Notes: generated from the sequence alone by a model not told the origin. DNA of 15,770 bases from UBA6215 sp964484255 (GCA_964484255.1 CAZAEH010000031.1:1-15770), one strand, 5' to 3'. Counted from the first letter of the stretch, positions 7,595-15,275 are shown. Program-made: numbers and translations.

Positions 7595-8830
7595 CTACAG
7601 CTCCAGCAATTTCTTTTTCGGGAAAGCCATCCTGAGCAGCGGAGGAGTAACAAGGGTAGTCGCAAGCACCATTATTACCATGGCCGAAAAAATATCCTTT
7701 TGTATTATAGAATGCCCCAGGCCGTAGCCGGCTACTATTAAACCGACCTCTCCCCTTGAGATCATCCCGATACCTACCCTGAACGATTCCTGCGTATTGA
7801 AACCGGTGGCCCGGGCTCCCGCCATGCATCCTATGACCTTGGTAATGATCGCTATCAGGATTATCCCTATTACGAACGGGATATCTCCGCCCAGTTCACG
7901 CGCGTTAGCGCGCAGCCCTATGTCCACAAGGAAGACAGGAACGAACAGGGGATAGGCGAATATCTTGGCCGAATGTTCTATCTTCTCGAAATGTTTTGAC
8001 CTGGTCAACATTACGCCGCAGAGGTAAGAACCGGTTATTGCGGCTACCTTGCCGAAATATTCAGCCCCCCAGGCGTACAGGAAACAGATGACTATGGTCA
8101 TCGCGAACAAGGCATGGGAGGAAGTGAGCTTGACCGCGTAGTCGAGTACTTTATCGAAAAACTTTGCCCCTATGAGTATAGCTATAACGAAGAAGGCCGC
8201 TATCTGCAGTATCAGGAGCGCTATGGGCCATATACTGTCCATCGGCGCCCCCGTCATATCAGGCGGGTTTGTGGAAAAGGCGACTACCAGCGAGAGGACA
8301 ATGATACCCATCACGTCATCGATAACCGCGGCCCCGAGTATAGCCGAAGCCTCCCTTGTCTTGACCGCGCCGATCTCCAGGAGCGTCTGGGCGGTTATTG
8401 ATACGGATGTGGCAGTGAGTATAGTGCCTATAAATATCGATTCCGGGACAGGGAAGCCCATGTGTACCGAAAATAAAGTTCCTGCGCCCATCGGGAGCGC
8501 GACACCGCCCACCGCGGCCCAGAAAGCGTTTTTCCCTACAGCCAGTATGCCTTTAAGGTCTGTCTCAAGCCCGGCTATGAACATAAGGAGTATGACGCCT
8601 ATTTCGGCTATATCGTGGATGACCTCCGCTATCGGAGGCACCGCTTCCATGCCGTGAGGCTGGAATATCGGCCATCCCATAAGGTTAAGCAAGCTTGGCC
8701 CTAGAAGCAGGCCGATAAGTATTTCTCCGAATACCGGGGGCTGTTTTATGGCGGCGCTCAAACTGCCCACTATTTTTGCGGCCGCCACGATCACGCTTAA
8801 TGCGAGGATCAACTGTAGAATATGGCTCAT
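7595..8830 (-). CDS. Monovalent cation/proton antiporter, CPA2 family
   Basis: This is a 411-residue, very hydrophobic inner-membrane protein with about 11-13 predicted membrane segments, as in CPA2 (KefB/NapA/GerN-like) exchangers. Family marks are PPVFGEILIGLLLGPS at 31-46, MFIAGLETDL at 83-92, TATSVSITAQTL at 139-150 in the unwound TM4-like helix, the ion-binding pair Asp171-Asp172 in AAVIDDVMGI, and MISRGEVGLI at 356-365. A paired DD suggests electrogenic exchange by analogy with NapA/NhaA. The tail is short, with no RCK/TrkA-N domain, which argues against a KefB/KefC glutathione-gated channel. The ATG shares ATGA with the atpC stop and has GGAGG 4 bases upstream, so the gene is the coupled last gene of the ATP synthase operon. 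Na+ versus K+ specificity cannot be told from sequence. Confidence 0.93.
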   Translation of the reverse strand: MSHILQLILALSVIVAAAKIVGSLSAAIKQPPVFGEILIGLLLGPSLLNLMGWPIFQPHGMEAVPPIAEVIHDIAEIGVILLMFIAGLETDLKGILAVGKNAFWAAVGGVALPMGAGTLFSVHMGFPVPESIFIGTILTATSVSITAQTLLEIGAVKTREASAILGAAVIDDVMGIIVLSLVVAFSTNPPDMTGAPMDSIWPIALLILQIAAFFVIAILIGAKFFDKVLDYAVKLTSSHALFAMTIVICFLYAWGAEYFGKVAAITGSYLCGVMLTRSKHFEKIEHSAKIFAYPLFVPVFLVDIGLRANARELGGDIPFVIGIILIAIITKVIGCMAGARATGFNTQESFRVGIGMISRGEVGLIVAGYGLGHSIIQKDIFSAMVIMVLATTLVTPPLLRMAFPKKKLLEL

Positions 8831-9099
8831 TTCGCCTCCGTCGCGTCGTCAACGAGCATGCTTACCTCGTTCCTTAGCACCTCAAGGATACCGGTGCCCT
8901 TGTTATCAAAAACGGTCGATCGTGCTCCGTCCCCCTTGATTATTATCTTTCCCGGGCCTAGGTTAGCGATCAACGGGGCATGGTCTACAAGGATCCCGAA
9001 ATATCCTGATTTCCCCGGGGCAATGAGGGAAATGGTCTCCCCGCTGAACAAGGTCCGTTCCGGAGTAGATATGCTTATCTTGAGGGCTTTCCCCGGCAT
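8827..9099 (-). CDS. atpC: F1 ATP synthase epsilon subunit, short form without C-terminal helices
   Basis: The 90-residue product corresponds to the N-terminal beta-sandwich of epsilon, which joins the gamma stalk to the c-ring. Recognisable parts are ISTPERTLFSGE near the start, the GYFGILVDHAPLI loop at 32-44, and a final strand ending in DDATEAK. Usual bacterial epsilon is about 130-140 residues, with a C-terminal two-helix domain that can inhibit ATP hydrolysis; that domain is missing. The stop is real in this reading, and the next gene starts inside it (ATGA at 8827-8830), so no frameshifted remainder is hidden downstream. The start follows atpD by one base, with an AGAGGA ribosome site inside the atpD end. 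Confidence 0.93.
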   Translation of the reverse strand: MPGKALKISISTPERTLFSGETISLIAPGKSGYFGILVDHAPLIANLGPGKIIIKGDGARSTVFDNKGTGILEVLRNEVSMLVDDATEAK

Positions 9100-9100
9100 A

Positions 9101-10516
9101 TTATTCCTCTTCGCTTTCCTTCTTTAGTTGGGCGCCTTTGTCGATGGCCTCCTCTATGCTGCCTACCATGAAGAAGGCCTGCTCAGGAAGGTCGTCAAGC
9201 TTGCCTTCCATTATCATCTTGAACCCTTTTATGGTGTCCTCGAGCTTTACGTATTTACCCTTAAGGCCGGTATATGCTTCAGCGACGAAAAACGGCTGGG
9301 AGAAGAATTTCTGTATCTTCCTGGCCCGCGCGACCAGCAGTTTATCTTCTTCTGAGAGCTCGTCAATACCAAGTATGGCGATTATATCCTGTAGGTCTTT
9401 GTACCTCTGCAGTATCTTCTGGATGTTCCTGGCGGTGTTATAGTGCTCTTCTCCAACTATCATCGGGTCGAGTATCCTCGACGTCGAATCAAGCGGGTCT
9501 ACCGCCGGATATATACCGAGGTCGGAGATCTTACGGGACAGGACCGTTGTCGCGTCAAGGTGCGAGAACGTGGTTGCCGGCGCGGGGTCCGTAAGGTCAT
9601 CGGCAGGCACGTAGATGGCCTGTACCGAAGTGATAGAGCCGCGTTTCGTAGAAGTGATCCTTTCCTGCAGTTCGGCCATTTCGGTGCCTAAGTTAGGCTG
9701 GTATCCTACGGCTGAAGGCATACGGCCGAGGAGAGTGGAAACCTCAGCGCCTGCCTGCACGAACCTGAAGATGTTATCTATAAAGAGGAGGACGTTCATC
9801 CTTTCCTCATCGCGGAAATATTCAGCCATTGTAAGGGCTGAAAGCCCGACGCGAAGCCTTGCCCCCGGCGGTTCGTTCATCTGGCCGAAGACAAGGGCCG
9901 TTTTTTTGACGACGCCCGATTCGTTCAAGTCAAGCCAGAGGTCGTTTCCTTCCCTCGTCCTTTCACCTACGCCGCCGAATACCGAGATGCCGCCGTGTTC
10001 GGTCGCGATGTTGCGTATAAGTTCCATGACGATAACGGTCTTACCTACACCCGCGCCGCCGAACAACCCGATCTTCCCGCCTTTCGGATACGGGGCCAGC
10101 AGGTCGATGACCTTAAGGCCGGTCTCAAGCATGGATGATACCGGAAGTTGTTCCTCGAAAGAAGGAGGGTCGCGGTGTATCGAATATCTCTTGTCAGGTT
10201 CTGCCAGTTCCCCTTTGTTATCGATAGGGGTCCCGAGGAGGTTGAAGATCCTGCCGAGGGTCTGGTGCCCGACAGGCACGGTGATGGGCGCACCTGTGTC
10301 GCTCGCGGTCATCCCGCGGACCAGGCCGTCGGTCGAGGAGAGGGAGACACACCTGACCGTGCTGTTACCGATATGCTGGGCCACCTCCAGGACCATATCG
10401 ATATTCTTATCCTTGTCCTGTATCTTTATGGCGTTAAGTATTTTTGGCAGCTCGTGTTCGGGGAACCTTATGTCTACGCTAGGCCCGATGACCTGAATGA
10501 TCTCTCCTTTTGCCAT
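9101..10516 (-). CDS. atpD: F1 ATP synthase beta (catalytic) subunit
   Basis: The 471-residue catalytic subunit carries three of the six nucleotide sites of F1 and makes ATP. The order is N-terminal beta-barrel, nucleotide domain with P-loop GGAGVGKT at 153-160, catalytic Glu185 in GERTRE, Walker B LLFIDNIFRF at 243-252, then the helical domain with the DELSEED lever at 385-391. Length matches E. coli beta (460). The ATG at 10516 has AAGGGGA upstream. A 39-base AT-rich spacer separates it from atpG, the longest gap inside this operon apart from the leader. No hairpin or promoter was clear in the spacer. Confidence 0.98.
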   Translation of the reverse strand: MAKGEIIQVIGPSVDIRFPEHELPKILNAIKIQDKDKNIDMVLEVAQHIGNSTVRCVSLSSTDGLVRGMTASDTGAPITVPVGHQTLGRIFNLLGTPIDNKGELAEPDKRYSIHRDPPSFEEQLPVSSMLETGLKVIDLLAPYPKGGKIGLFGGAGVGKTVIVMELIRNIATEHGGISVFGGVGERTREGNDLWLDLNESGVVKKTALVFGQMNEPPGARLRVGLSALTMAEYFRDEERMNVLLFIDNIFRFVQAGAEVSTLLGRMPSAVGYQPNLGTEMAELQERITSTKRGSITSVQAIYVPADDLTDPAPATTFSHLDATTVLSRKISDLGIYPAVDPLDSTSRILDPMIVGEEHYNTARNIQKILQRYKDLQDIIAILGIDELSEEDKLLVARARKIQKFFSQPFFVAEAYTGLKGKYVKLEDTIKGFKMIMEGKLDDLPEQAFFMVGSIEEAIDKGAQLKKESEEE

Positions 10517-10555
10517 TGAAATCCCCTTATTGATGTTAGTGTTATTTTGTATGTG

Positions 10556-11422
10556 TCATTTCAGCGCTTCTGCGGAAGTCGCTACTTCTATGACCTGATT
10601 AGTTATCGACGCCTGTCTGGCCTTATTCCTCATCAATGTCAGGCTGTCTATGAGCTCTACGGCATTATCGGTTGCCGCCTGCATCGCTATCATCCTTGAT
10701 GAATGTTCGGTAGTGAACGCGTCAAGCAGGATCAGCCTCATTTTTACCGAAAGGTACCTTGGTATAAGGTCCTTTAATATGCTGTTGATGTCCGGATCGG
10801 CGATGAATTCCTGCTCGCTCATCTCCGGGTGGGGAGGAGTGATGCTGAGGAACTTCCTGATATCCGGCTTGTATCTGGTTGCCGTCTCGAAATGGCTGTG
10901 GGCGATGTATATCTCATCAGCCTCACCGTTAAGGAACATGCTGATAAGGTCCTGCGCTATCGTGTCCGCGATATCGGGGGAATACCGTCCGTGCAGGCCT
11001 ACGTAGCTCTTCACGATATTTGCGCCCCTCTTGCTGAAATAGACAAATCCTTTTTTGCCTACAGCCACTATCTTTACCTTGTCCTTCCCGCGCTGCTTGA
11101 GCAGTTTTTCGGTAAGGTGTATTATATTATTGTTATATACGCTGCAGAGGCCGCTGTCTGAAGTGATCATGCACAGGGCCAGGTTCTTTTTTTCGCGCTT
11201 ATCGTTAAGGAGCGGATGCCTGCTAAGCTGCTCTATCCTTAAACTCGATAACAGTTTTATCAGGATGGAATCCAGCTTCCGGTAATACGGCCTTCCGGCG
11301 TTTAGCATAGATTCCGAGCGCTTGAACTTCGCGGTTGAGACCATTTGCATGGCACGCGTTATCTTCTTAGTGCTTTCAACGCTCCTGATCCTGGTCTTTA
11401 TCTGTCGTAAGGACTGTATCAT
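10556..11422 (-). CDS. atpG: F1 ATP synthase gamma subunit
   Basis: The 288-residue product is the rotating central shaft. The N-terminal helix is typical (IKTRIRSVESTKKITRAMQMVSTAK), as is the C-terminal helix (EHSSRMIAMQAATDNAVELIDSL...ARQASITNQ); together they form the coiled coil inside alpha3beta3. The central Rossmann-like part is more divergent: the usual SDRGLCGGYN-type motif reads SDSGLCSVYN. I chose the ATG at 11422, 13 bases after the atpA stop, because it gives the standard N-terminus. The frame remains open upstream to an ATG at 11506, but those 28 residues lie inside atpA and resemble nothing in the family. Ribosome site GGAATAGG is weak. Confidence 0.96.
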   Translation of the reverse strand: MIQSLRQIKTRIRSVESTKKITRAMQMVSTAKFKRSESMLNAGRPYYRKLDSILIKLLSSLRIEQLSRHPLLNDKREKKNLALCMITSDSGLCSVYNNNIIHLTEKLLKQRGKDKVKIVAVGKKGFVYFSKRGANIVKSYVGLHGRYSPDIADTIAQDLISMFLNGEADEIYIAHSHFETATRYKPDIRKFLSITPPHPEMSEQEFIADPDINSILKDLIPRYLSVKMRLILLDAFTTEHSSRMIAMQAATDNAVELIDSLTLMRNKARQASITNQVIEVATSAEALK

Positions 11423-11435
11423 CCTATTCCGTGGT

Positions 11436-12950
11436 TTAAGCCTGCTGAGTGAACTGCCTCTTGAATTCCAGCACCGCTTTATCGAGTTTTTCCGATACGG
11501 CGGCATCCAGCTCTTTCTTCGTAGATATCTCGTGCTCTATATCGGGATATTTATCCTCCATAAATCTATAGAGCCCCTCCTCAAATTCCCTTATCCGGCC
11601 GGTAGGCATATCGTCAAGGTAACCCTTGGTGCCTGCGTATATGATCATGACCTGCTTGGAGAGGGGGAGGGGATTGAACTGCCCCTGCTTGAGTATTTCC
11701 GTCATCTTCTCACCGCGGGTAAGCTGTGCCTGGGTGACTTTATCGAGTTCGGAACCGAACTGGGCAAAAGCGGCAAGCTCCCTGAATTGGGCCAAGTCAA
11801 GCCTGAGCTTACCGGCCACGCTTTTCATGGCCCTTGTCTGCGCTTTTCCGCCTACGCGCGACACGGAGAGTCCTACGTTTATGGCCGGCCTGATGCCGCC
11901 GTAAAAAAGGTCCGTTTCAAGGTATATCTGGCCGTCGGTAATAGAGATGACATTTGTAGGTATATAACTCGTTATATCTCCGGCCTGGGTCTCGATGAAC
12001 GGGAGAGCGGTAAGGGACCCGCCGCCTAGGGCGTCTGACAATTTTGCCGCCCGCTCGAGAAGCCTTGAATGCAGGTAAAAGATGTCCCCGGGATAAGCTT
12101 CGCGCCCAGGCGGACGCCTTAACAGAAGGGATAACTGCCTGTACGCCTGTGCGTGCTTGGAAAGGTCATCGTATACTACAAGGGCATGTTTGCCGTTATA
12201 CATGAACTCTTCGCCTATGGCGCATCCGGCATAAGGGGCCAGGTACTGTAAGGGGGCAGGGGATTCGGCCGGGGCGCTGACTATTGTGGTGTATTCCATG
12301 GCACCGTATTTGGCTAAAGTCTCGGTAACGGAGACTATAGTGGAAAGTTTCTGTCCTATAGCCACGTATATGCAAAAAACATCCTTGCCTTTCTGGTTTA
12401 TGATGGTATCTATGGCGATCGCGGTCTTGCCTGTCTGCCTGTCGCCGATGACCAATTCCCTTTGCCCGCGGCCTATGGGTATCATGGAATCTATGGCCTT
12501 GATCCCGGTCTGGAGCGGTTCCTTGACCGGCTGCCTTTGTATTACATTGGGTGAATGGCTCTCGATAGTCCTGAACTTGTCGGTAACGATAGGACCTTTT
12601 TCGTCAACGGGATTTCCGAGGGCGTCCACAACCCTGCCGACGAGAGCTTTTCCTACCGGGATCTGGGCTATCTTCCCGGTCCTCTTGACGATGTCGCCGT
12701 CCTTTATGTTCTCGTCCGAACCGAAGATGACGATACCCACGCTCTCTTCCTCGAGATTAAGGACAAGGCCCATTATCCCGCCCGGCAGTTCTACAAGCTC
12801 TCCTGCCATTACGTCATCCAGGCCGTAGACGCGCGCTATGCCGTCCCCAACCTGCAAGATGGTCCCTACGGACTCCATCTTCATCTTGGACTTGAATTTT
12901 TCCAGCTCGTTCTTTATTACTGAAGTGACTTCTTCCGGTCTGAGTGCCAT
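11436..12950 (-). CDS. atpA: F1 ATP synthase alpha subunit
   Basis: The 504-residue product alternates with beta in the F1 hexamer and holds the non-catalytic nucleotide sites. Visible are the N-terminal helix that binds delta, a beta-barrel (GDGIARVYGLDDVMAGE at 35-51), P-loop GDRQTGKT at 169-176, Walker B-like ALVVYDDLSK at 256-265, the RRPPGREAYPGD loop at 278-289, and the arginine finger Arg365 in VSRVGGKAQ that reaches the beta site. Length is typical (E. coli 513). The residue after GQK is Leu (GQKLST) where many homologues have Arg or Lys. The ATG is one base after the atpH stop, with AGGTGG about 7 bases upstream. Confidence 0.98.
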   Translation of the reverse strand: MALRPEEVTSVIKNELEKFKSKMKMESVGTILQVGDGIARVYGLDDVMAGELVELPGGIMGLVLNLEEESVGIVIFGSDENIKDGDIVKRTGKIAQIPVGKALVGRVVDALGNPVDEKGPIVTDKFRTIESHSPNVIQRQPVKEPLQTGIKAIDSMIPIGRGQRELVIGDRQTGKTAIAIDTIINQKGKDVFCIYVAIGQKLSTIVSVTETLAKYGAMEYTTIVSAPAESPAPLQYLAPYAGCAIGEEFMYNGKHALVVYDDLSKHAQAYRQLSLLLRRPPGREAYPGDIFYLHSRLLERAAKLSDALGGGSLTALPFIETQAGDITSYIPTNVISITDGQIYLETDLFYGGIRPAINVGLSVSRVGGKAQTRAMKSVAGKLRLDLAQFRELAAFAQFGSELDKVTQAQLTRGEKMTEILKQGQFNPLPLSKQVMIIYAGTKGYLDDMPTGRIREFEEGLYRFMEDKYPDIEHEISTKKELDAAVSEKLDKAVLEFKRQFTQQA

Positions 12951-12951
12951 G

Positions 12952-13500
12952 TCAATCCACCTTTATTTCCATCAGATGCTCCCTCAATTCAGATATCTTT
13001 CTTTTGATCGAACCGTCAATGACCACGTGCCCGACTATGGCCTGTATGCCTCCTATCAGGTCAGGGTCTACGTCGGTCTCGACCTCAAGTTTCTTTCCCG
13101 ATTTCTCTTCCAGCCTGTCCTTTATGATGTTCAATAATTCAGGGGAGAGGGGCCTGGCGCTCCTTATGACGGCCCTCTCTATGCCCATCTCCGTGTAGTA
13201 TAATTCCCTTGCTTCCTGGGCTATATCGGCGGCCTCTTCGCTGCGGTGTTTTTCGACCACGAGCTTGATGAACTCACGCGTCTCCTCAGAGAACAGGCCC
13301 TTGAAGGTTTTTTCGATGAATTCGGCCTTTTGGGAGTAGCTTATCTCCGGGTTCTTGAGGAACTTTAACAGATCAGGGCTCTTTTCCAGTATCTCGCCGA
13401 GGCGGATGAGTTCCTCGAGGCCGTTCTTGGCGCCTATGGTATCCTTCGCGAAAGCCAGGAACCCTTCGGCATACCTCTTGGCAACCCTTCGGTCGCTCAT
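12952..13500 (-). CDS. atpH: F1 ATP synthase delta subunit
   Basis: The 182-residue product is the peripheral-stalk cap (OSCP equivalent) joining alpha to the b dimer. The N-terminal helical bundle begins VAKRYAEGFLAFA, and the C-terminal signature is DPDLIGGIQAIVGHVVIDGSIKRKISELREHL at about 144-175. Length matches the family (about 177-180). It starts within the atpF stop (ATGA at 13497-13500), with AAAGG upstream, and ends one base before atpA, the usual F-H-A order. Confidence 0.96.
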   Translation of the reverse strand: MSDRRVAKRYAEGFLAFAKDTIGAKNGLEELIRLGEILEKSPDLLKFLKNPEISYSQKAEFIEKTFKGLFSEETREFIKLVVEKHRSEEAADIAQEARELYYTEMGIERAVIRSARPLSPELLNIIKDRLEEKSGKKLEVETDVDPDLIGGIQAIVGHVVIDGSIKRKISELREHLMEIKVD

Positions 13501-13994
13501 TTTACCTTTCCAAGCTCCTCAAGGAAGTCCGAGGCGAGCTTCCGGTCCTTATCGTCCGTTATCTTCTCCCTGAGAAGTTTTTCAGTGGTCCCAAGGGTAA
13601 GTTCGACGACCTTCTGCTTGAGCTCCTGTTTGGCCTTTGAGATCTCCAGCTCTATGTTCTCCTGCGCCTTATCGAGGATGGTACGCGCTTCCTGCCGCGC
13701 GTCCTCACGTATCTCCTGGGAGATCTTCTTGCCCTCGGTTATCGCCTCCTGTATCTTGGCACGGGCTTCGGTCTCGATGCCCGAGAGCTTGTTCTCATAG
13801 TCCGCCTTCAGTTTTGCCACCTCGGACTGGGCATCATCGATCCTCTTGAATTCAGAAGCGATGCGTTCGCGCCTGTCGTCAAGCATCTTCAGGAGTTTTT
13901 TCCAGGCAAAGATCCGCAGGAAAGTAAGCAATATGAGGAAGCTTACTATCTGCGCGACGATCTCGCTTGCGCTTAAAGACTTAAGCAGTTCCAT
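13497..13994 (-). CDS. atpF: Fo ATP synthase subunit b
   Basis: The 165-residue product forms the peripheral stalk as a dimer. It has one N-terminal membrane segment (IVAQIVSFLILLTFLRIFAWKKLL, about 12-35) followed by a long, charged, heptad-like helix (ERIASEFKRIDDAQSEVAKLKADYENKL and beyond). Only one b-type gene is present, so a b2 homodimer is expected rather than b/b'. The ATG lies 6 bases after the atpE stop, and the ribosome site is weak (CGGGCG), suggesting coupling to the heavily translated atpE. The gene overlaps atpH by 4 bases. Confidence 0.96.
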   Translation of the reverse strand: MELLKSLSASEIVAQIVSFLILLTFLRIFAWKKLLKMLDDRRERIASEFKRIDDAQSEVAKLKADYENKLSGIETEARAKIQEAITEGKKISQEIREDARQEARTILDKAQENIELEISKAKQELKQKVVELTLGTTEKLLREKITDDKDRKLASDFLEELGKVK

Positions 13995-14000
13995 CGCCCG

Positions 14001-14234
14001 TTATTGTATCTTTCCCAAAAGCGAGAAGGAGAGCACGAGGGCGTAGATCGTGAGGGCCTCAATAAGGGCGCATCCCGCGATCATGTTGATGAGTATCTTC
14101 ATCGAAGCCTCGGGCTGCCTGGCGGTCGCCTCCATGGCTGCCGCGACGGCCCTTCCGAGGGCAACGGCGGAACCGAAGGCCGCTATTGCGAGCCCTATCG
14201 GCACCGATATCGAAAGCATTGCTTGGTAGTTCAT
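14001..14234 (-). CDS. atpE: Fo ATP synthase subunit c
   Basis: The 77-residue proteolipid has two membrane helices and forms the rotor ring. The polar loop ARQPEA is at 38-43, and the carrier Glu59 sits in helix 2 (CALIEALTIYALV). Aligned with the Na+-type c subunit of Ilyobacter tartaricus, the Gln32 position is Leu26 and the Ser66 position is Ala60, so the Na+ ligands are missing and proton coupling is inferred. Helix 1 has AFGSAVALGRAVAAA, with alanine at some positions of the usual glycine repeat. It has the strongest ribosome site in the window, as expected for a subunit needed in many copies. Confidence 0.97.
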   Translation of the reverse strand: MNYQAMLSISVPIGLAIAAFGSAVALGRAVAAAMEATARQPEASMKILINMIAGCALIEALTIYALVLSFSLLGKIQ

Positions 14235-14239
14235 TTTAT

Positions 14240-14248
14240 ACCTCCTTT
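14240..14248 (-). promoter_or_regulatory. Very strong SD site of atpE
   Basis: On the minus strand the sequence reads AAAGGAGGT, 5 bases before the atpE ATG, inside the 29-base spacer between atpB and atpE. It is close to a full complement of the 16S rRNA tail and much stronger than the sites of atpB, atpF and atpG. This fits the need for many c subunits per complex. Confidence 0.8.
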
Positions 14249-14263
14249 CAAGGTATTGTGTTG

Positions 14264-15013
14264 TTATTCTTCGTGGTGCGGTAACACCAGCGCGAAGTAT
14301 ACCGTGCTTAACAGGCTGAATACGACAGCCTGCATTACGCTGCTAAGGATAGTCAGGAACATATTGAAAAGGAACAGCGGCACCCCGCCCACGCCGAATT
14401 GCGCGGTGACGGCCAGGAGCATGTCCTCAGCCCATACGTTGCTCCTGAGACGGAGAGCCAGGCTTAAAGGCTTAACAAGTTCCGATATTATATGTATGAA
14501 AAAGAGCAGGACCGGTATAAATACAGTGAAAGCTATTATACCCCTCGGGTTGCCCATAAGGTGGTCTACATAACCGAGGAACCCGTTCTCTTTTACGGCG
14601 GTGTACTGGACGTATATGAATACACAAACGGCGAGGGAAGCGGTAGTCGAAAGGCTTGATGTCGCTGACTTGAAGAAAGGGATAAGCCCGGACAGGTTCA
14701 TCAACAGGATGTATACAAAAAGCGTCCCGACGAAAGGAGTGAACCTCTTGCCTTTCGGGCCGAGTATCCCGCAGACAAAATCATCCAATCCCCCGACGAC
14801 AATCTCCATGAAGAGCTGCAGCCTGCCGGGGACCATAGAGCTCTTGCGTGATGCAAAATAGGCCACAAGAGAAAGGAATACCACTATTACGAGAGAGAAT
14901 ATGATGTTCTCGTACAGCAGTATATAGTGCCCGAACGGGGTACCGTGGAGTTTTTCCGCAAGTAAACCCGCCAGATTAGGTAATTCGGGTTGTGAATTAT
15001 GCGCTTCCGTCAT
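14264..15013 (-). CDS. atpB: Fo ATP synthase subunit a
   Basis: The 249-residue membrane protein forms the two proton half-channels and holds the stator arginine against the c-ring. There are five or six hydrophobic segments. Arg188 in LALRLRSNVWAEDML aligns with E. coli Arg210; Asn192 and Gln228 (MQAVVF) align with Asn214 and Gln252. Unlike the common RLFGN...AGE, this protein has Arg190-Ser191 in place of Phe-Gly and Glu196-Asp197 in place of Gly-Glu. The C-terminus ends in HHEE. The ATG at 15013 lies inside atpZ, 17 bases before that gene's end, with only a distant AAGG as ribosome site, suggesting coupling. Confidence 0.96.
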   Translation of the reverse strand: MTEAHNSQPELPNLAGLLAEKLHGTPFGHYILLYENIIFSLVIVVFLSLVAYFASRKSSMVPGRLQLFMEIVVGGLDDFVCGILGPKGKRFTPFVGTLFVYILLMNLSGLIPFFKSATSSLSTTASLAVCVFIYVQYTAVKENGFLGYVDHLMGNPRGIIAFTVFIPVLLFFIHIISELVKPLSLALRLRSNVWAEDMLLAVTAQFGVGGVPLFLFNMFLTILSSVMQAVVFSLLSTVYFALVLPHHEE

Positions 15014-15275
15014 CGTGATCTTTGACCTTTTTGGGCCCGTTCCCGGTCTTGTCTATTATCCTGAGGATCTTGATTATCTCTTTTATGCTGGTGAAAAAAC
15101 CGAATCCCAGTAAAACAAGAGAAAGATAAGGAGCGAATCCGATCTTTTTCTCGAGATAATCACCTAAGAAGTAACCCGCCAGTGGGCCCGCGGCCAGGAC
15201 TACGGGGACAAAGGAGATAAGCCCCCAAATCTTAGTCAGCCTGTAGAATTCCGCCTTCTTATTTACGGTAGGCAT
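14997..15275 (-). CDS. atpZ: AtpZ/AtpI-like small membrane protein of the ATP synthase operon
   Basis: The 92-residue protein has two membrane helices (about 16-38 and 48-68) joined by GYFLGDYLEKKIGFAPY, and a charged tail (KKVKDHDDGSA). The helix-GxxLGxxLD/E-helix pattern and its place before atpB match the AtpZ family (ATPase_gene1, PF09527). Members have been linked to c-ring assembly and, in an alkaliphilic Bacillus, to Mg2+/Ca2+ uptake together with AtpI; the role here is not shown. A GAGG sits 11 bases before the ATG, and a promoter-like TATAAT directly adjoins the ATG. It overlaps atpB by 17 bases. Confidence 0.82.
   Translation of the reverse strand: MPTVNKKAEFYRLTKIWGLISFVPVVLAAGPLAGYFLGDYLEKKIGFAPYLSLVLLGFGFFTSIKEIIKILRIIDKTGNGPKKVKDHDDGSA

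Noticed and set aside
9615..10496. 293-codon open frame on the plus strand opposite atpD
   Set aside because: It is a shadow of the strongly conserved beta subunit, with low-complexity Ser/Pro/Arg composition and no plausible start context.
11423..11506. N-terminal extension of AtpG by 28 residues from an upstream ATG
   Set aside because: The extension overlaps atpA, resembles no gamma subunit, and the internal ATG at 11422 gives the standard family start.
11322..12029. 235-codon plus-strand frame spanning the atpG/atpA junction, hydrophobic in parts
   Set aside because: It lies opposite two certain genes, and its apparent hydrophobic stretches are complements of charged codons in AtpA and AtpG.
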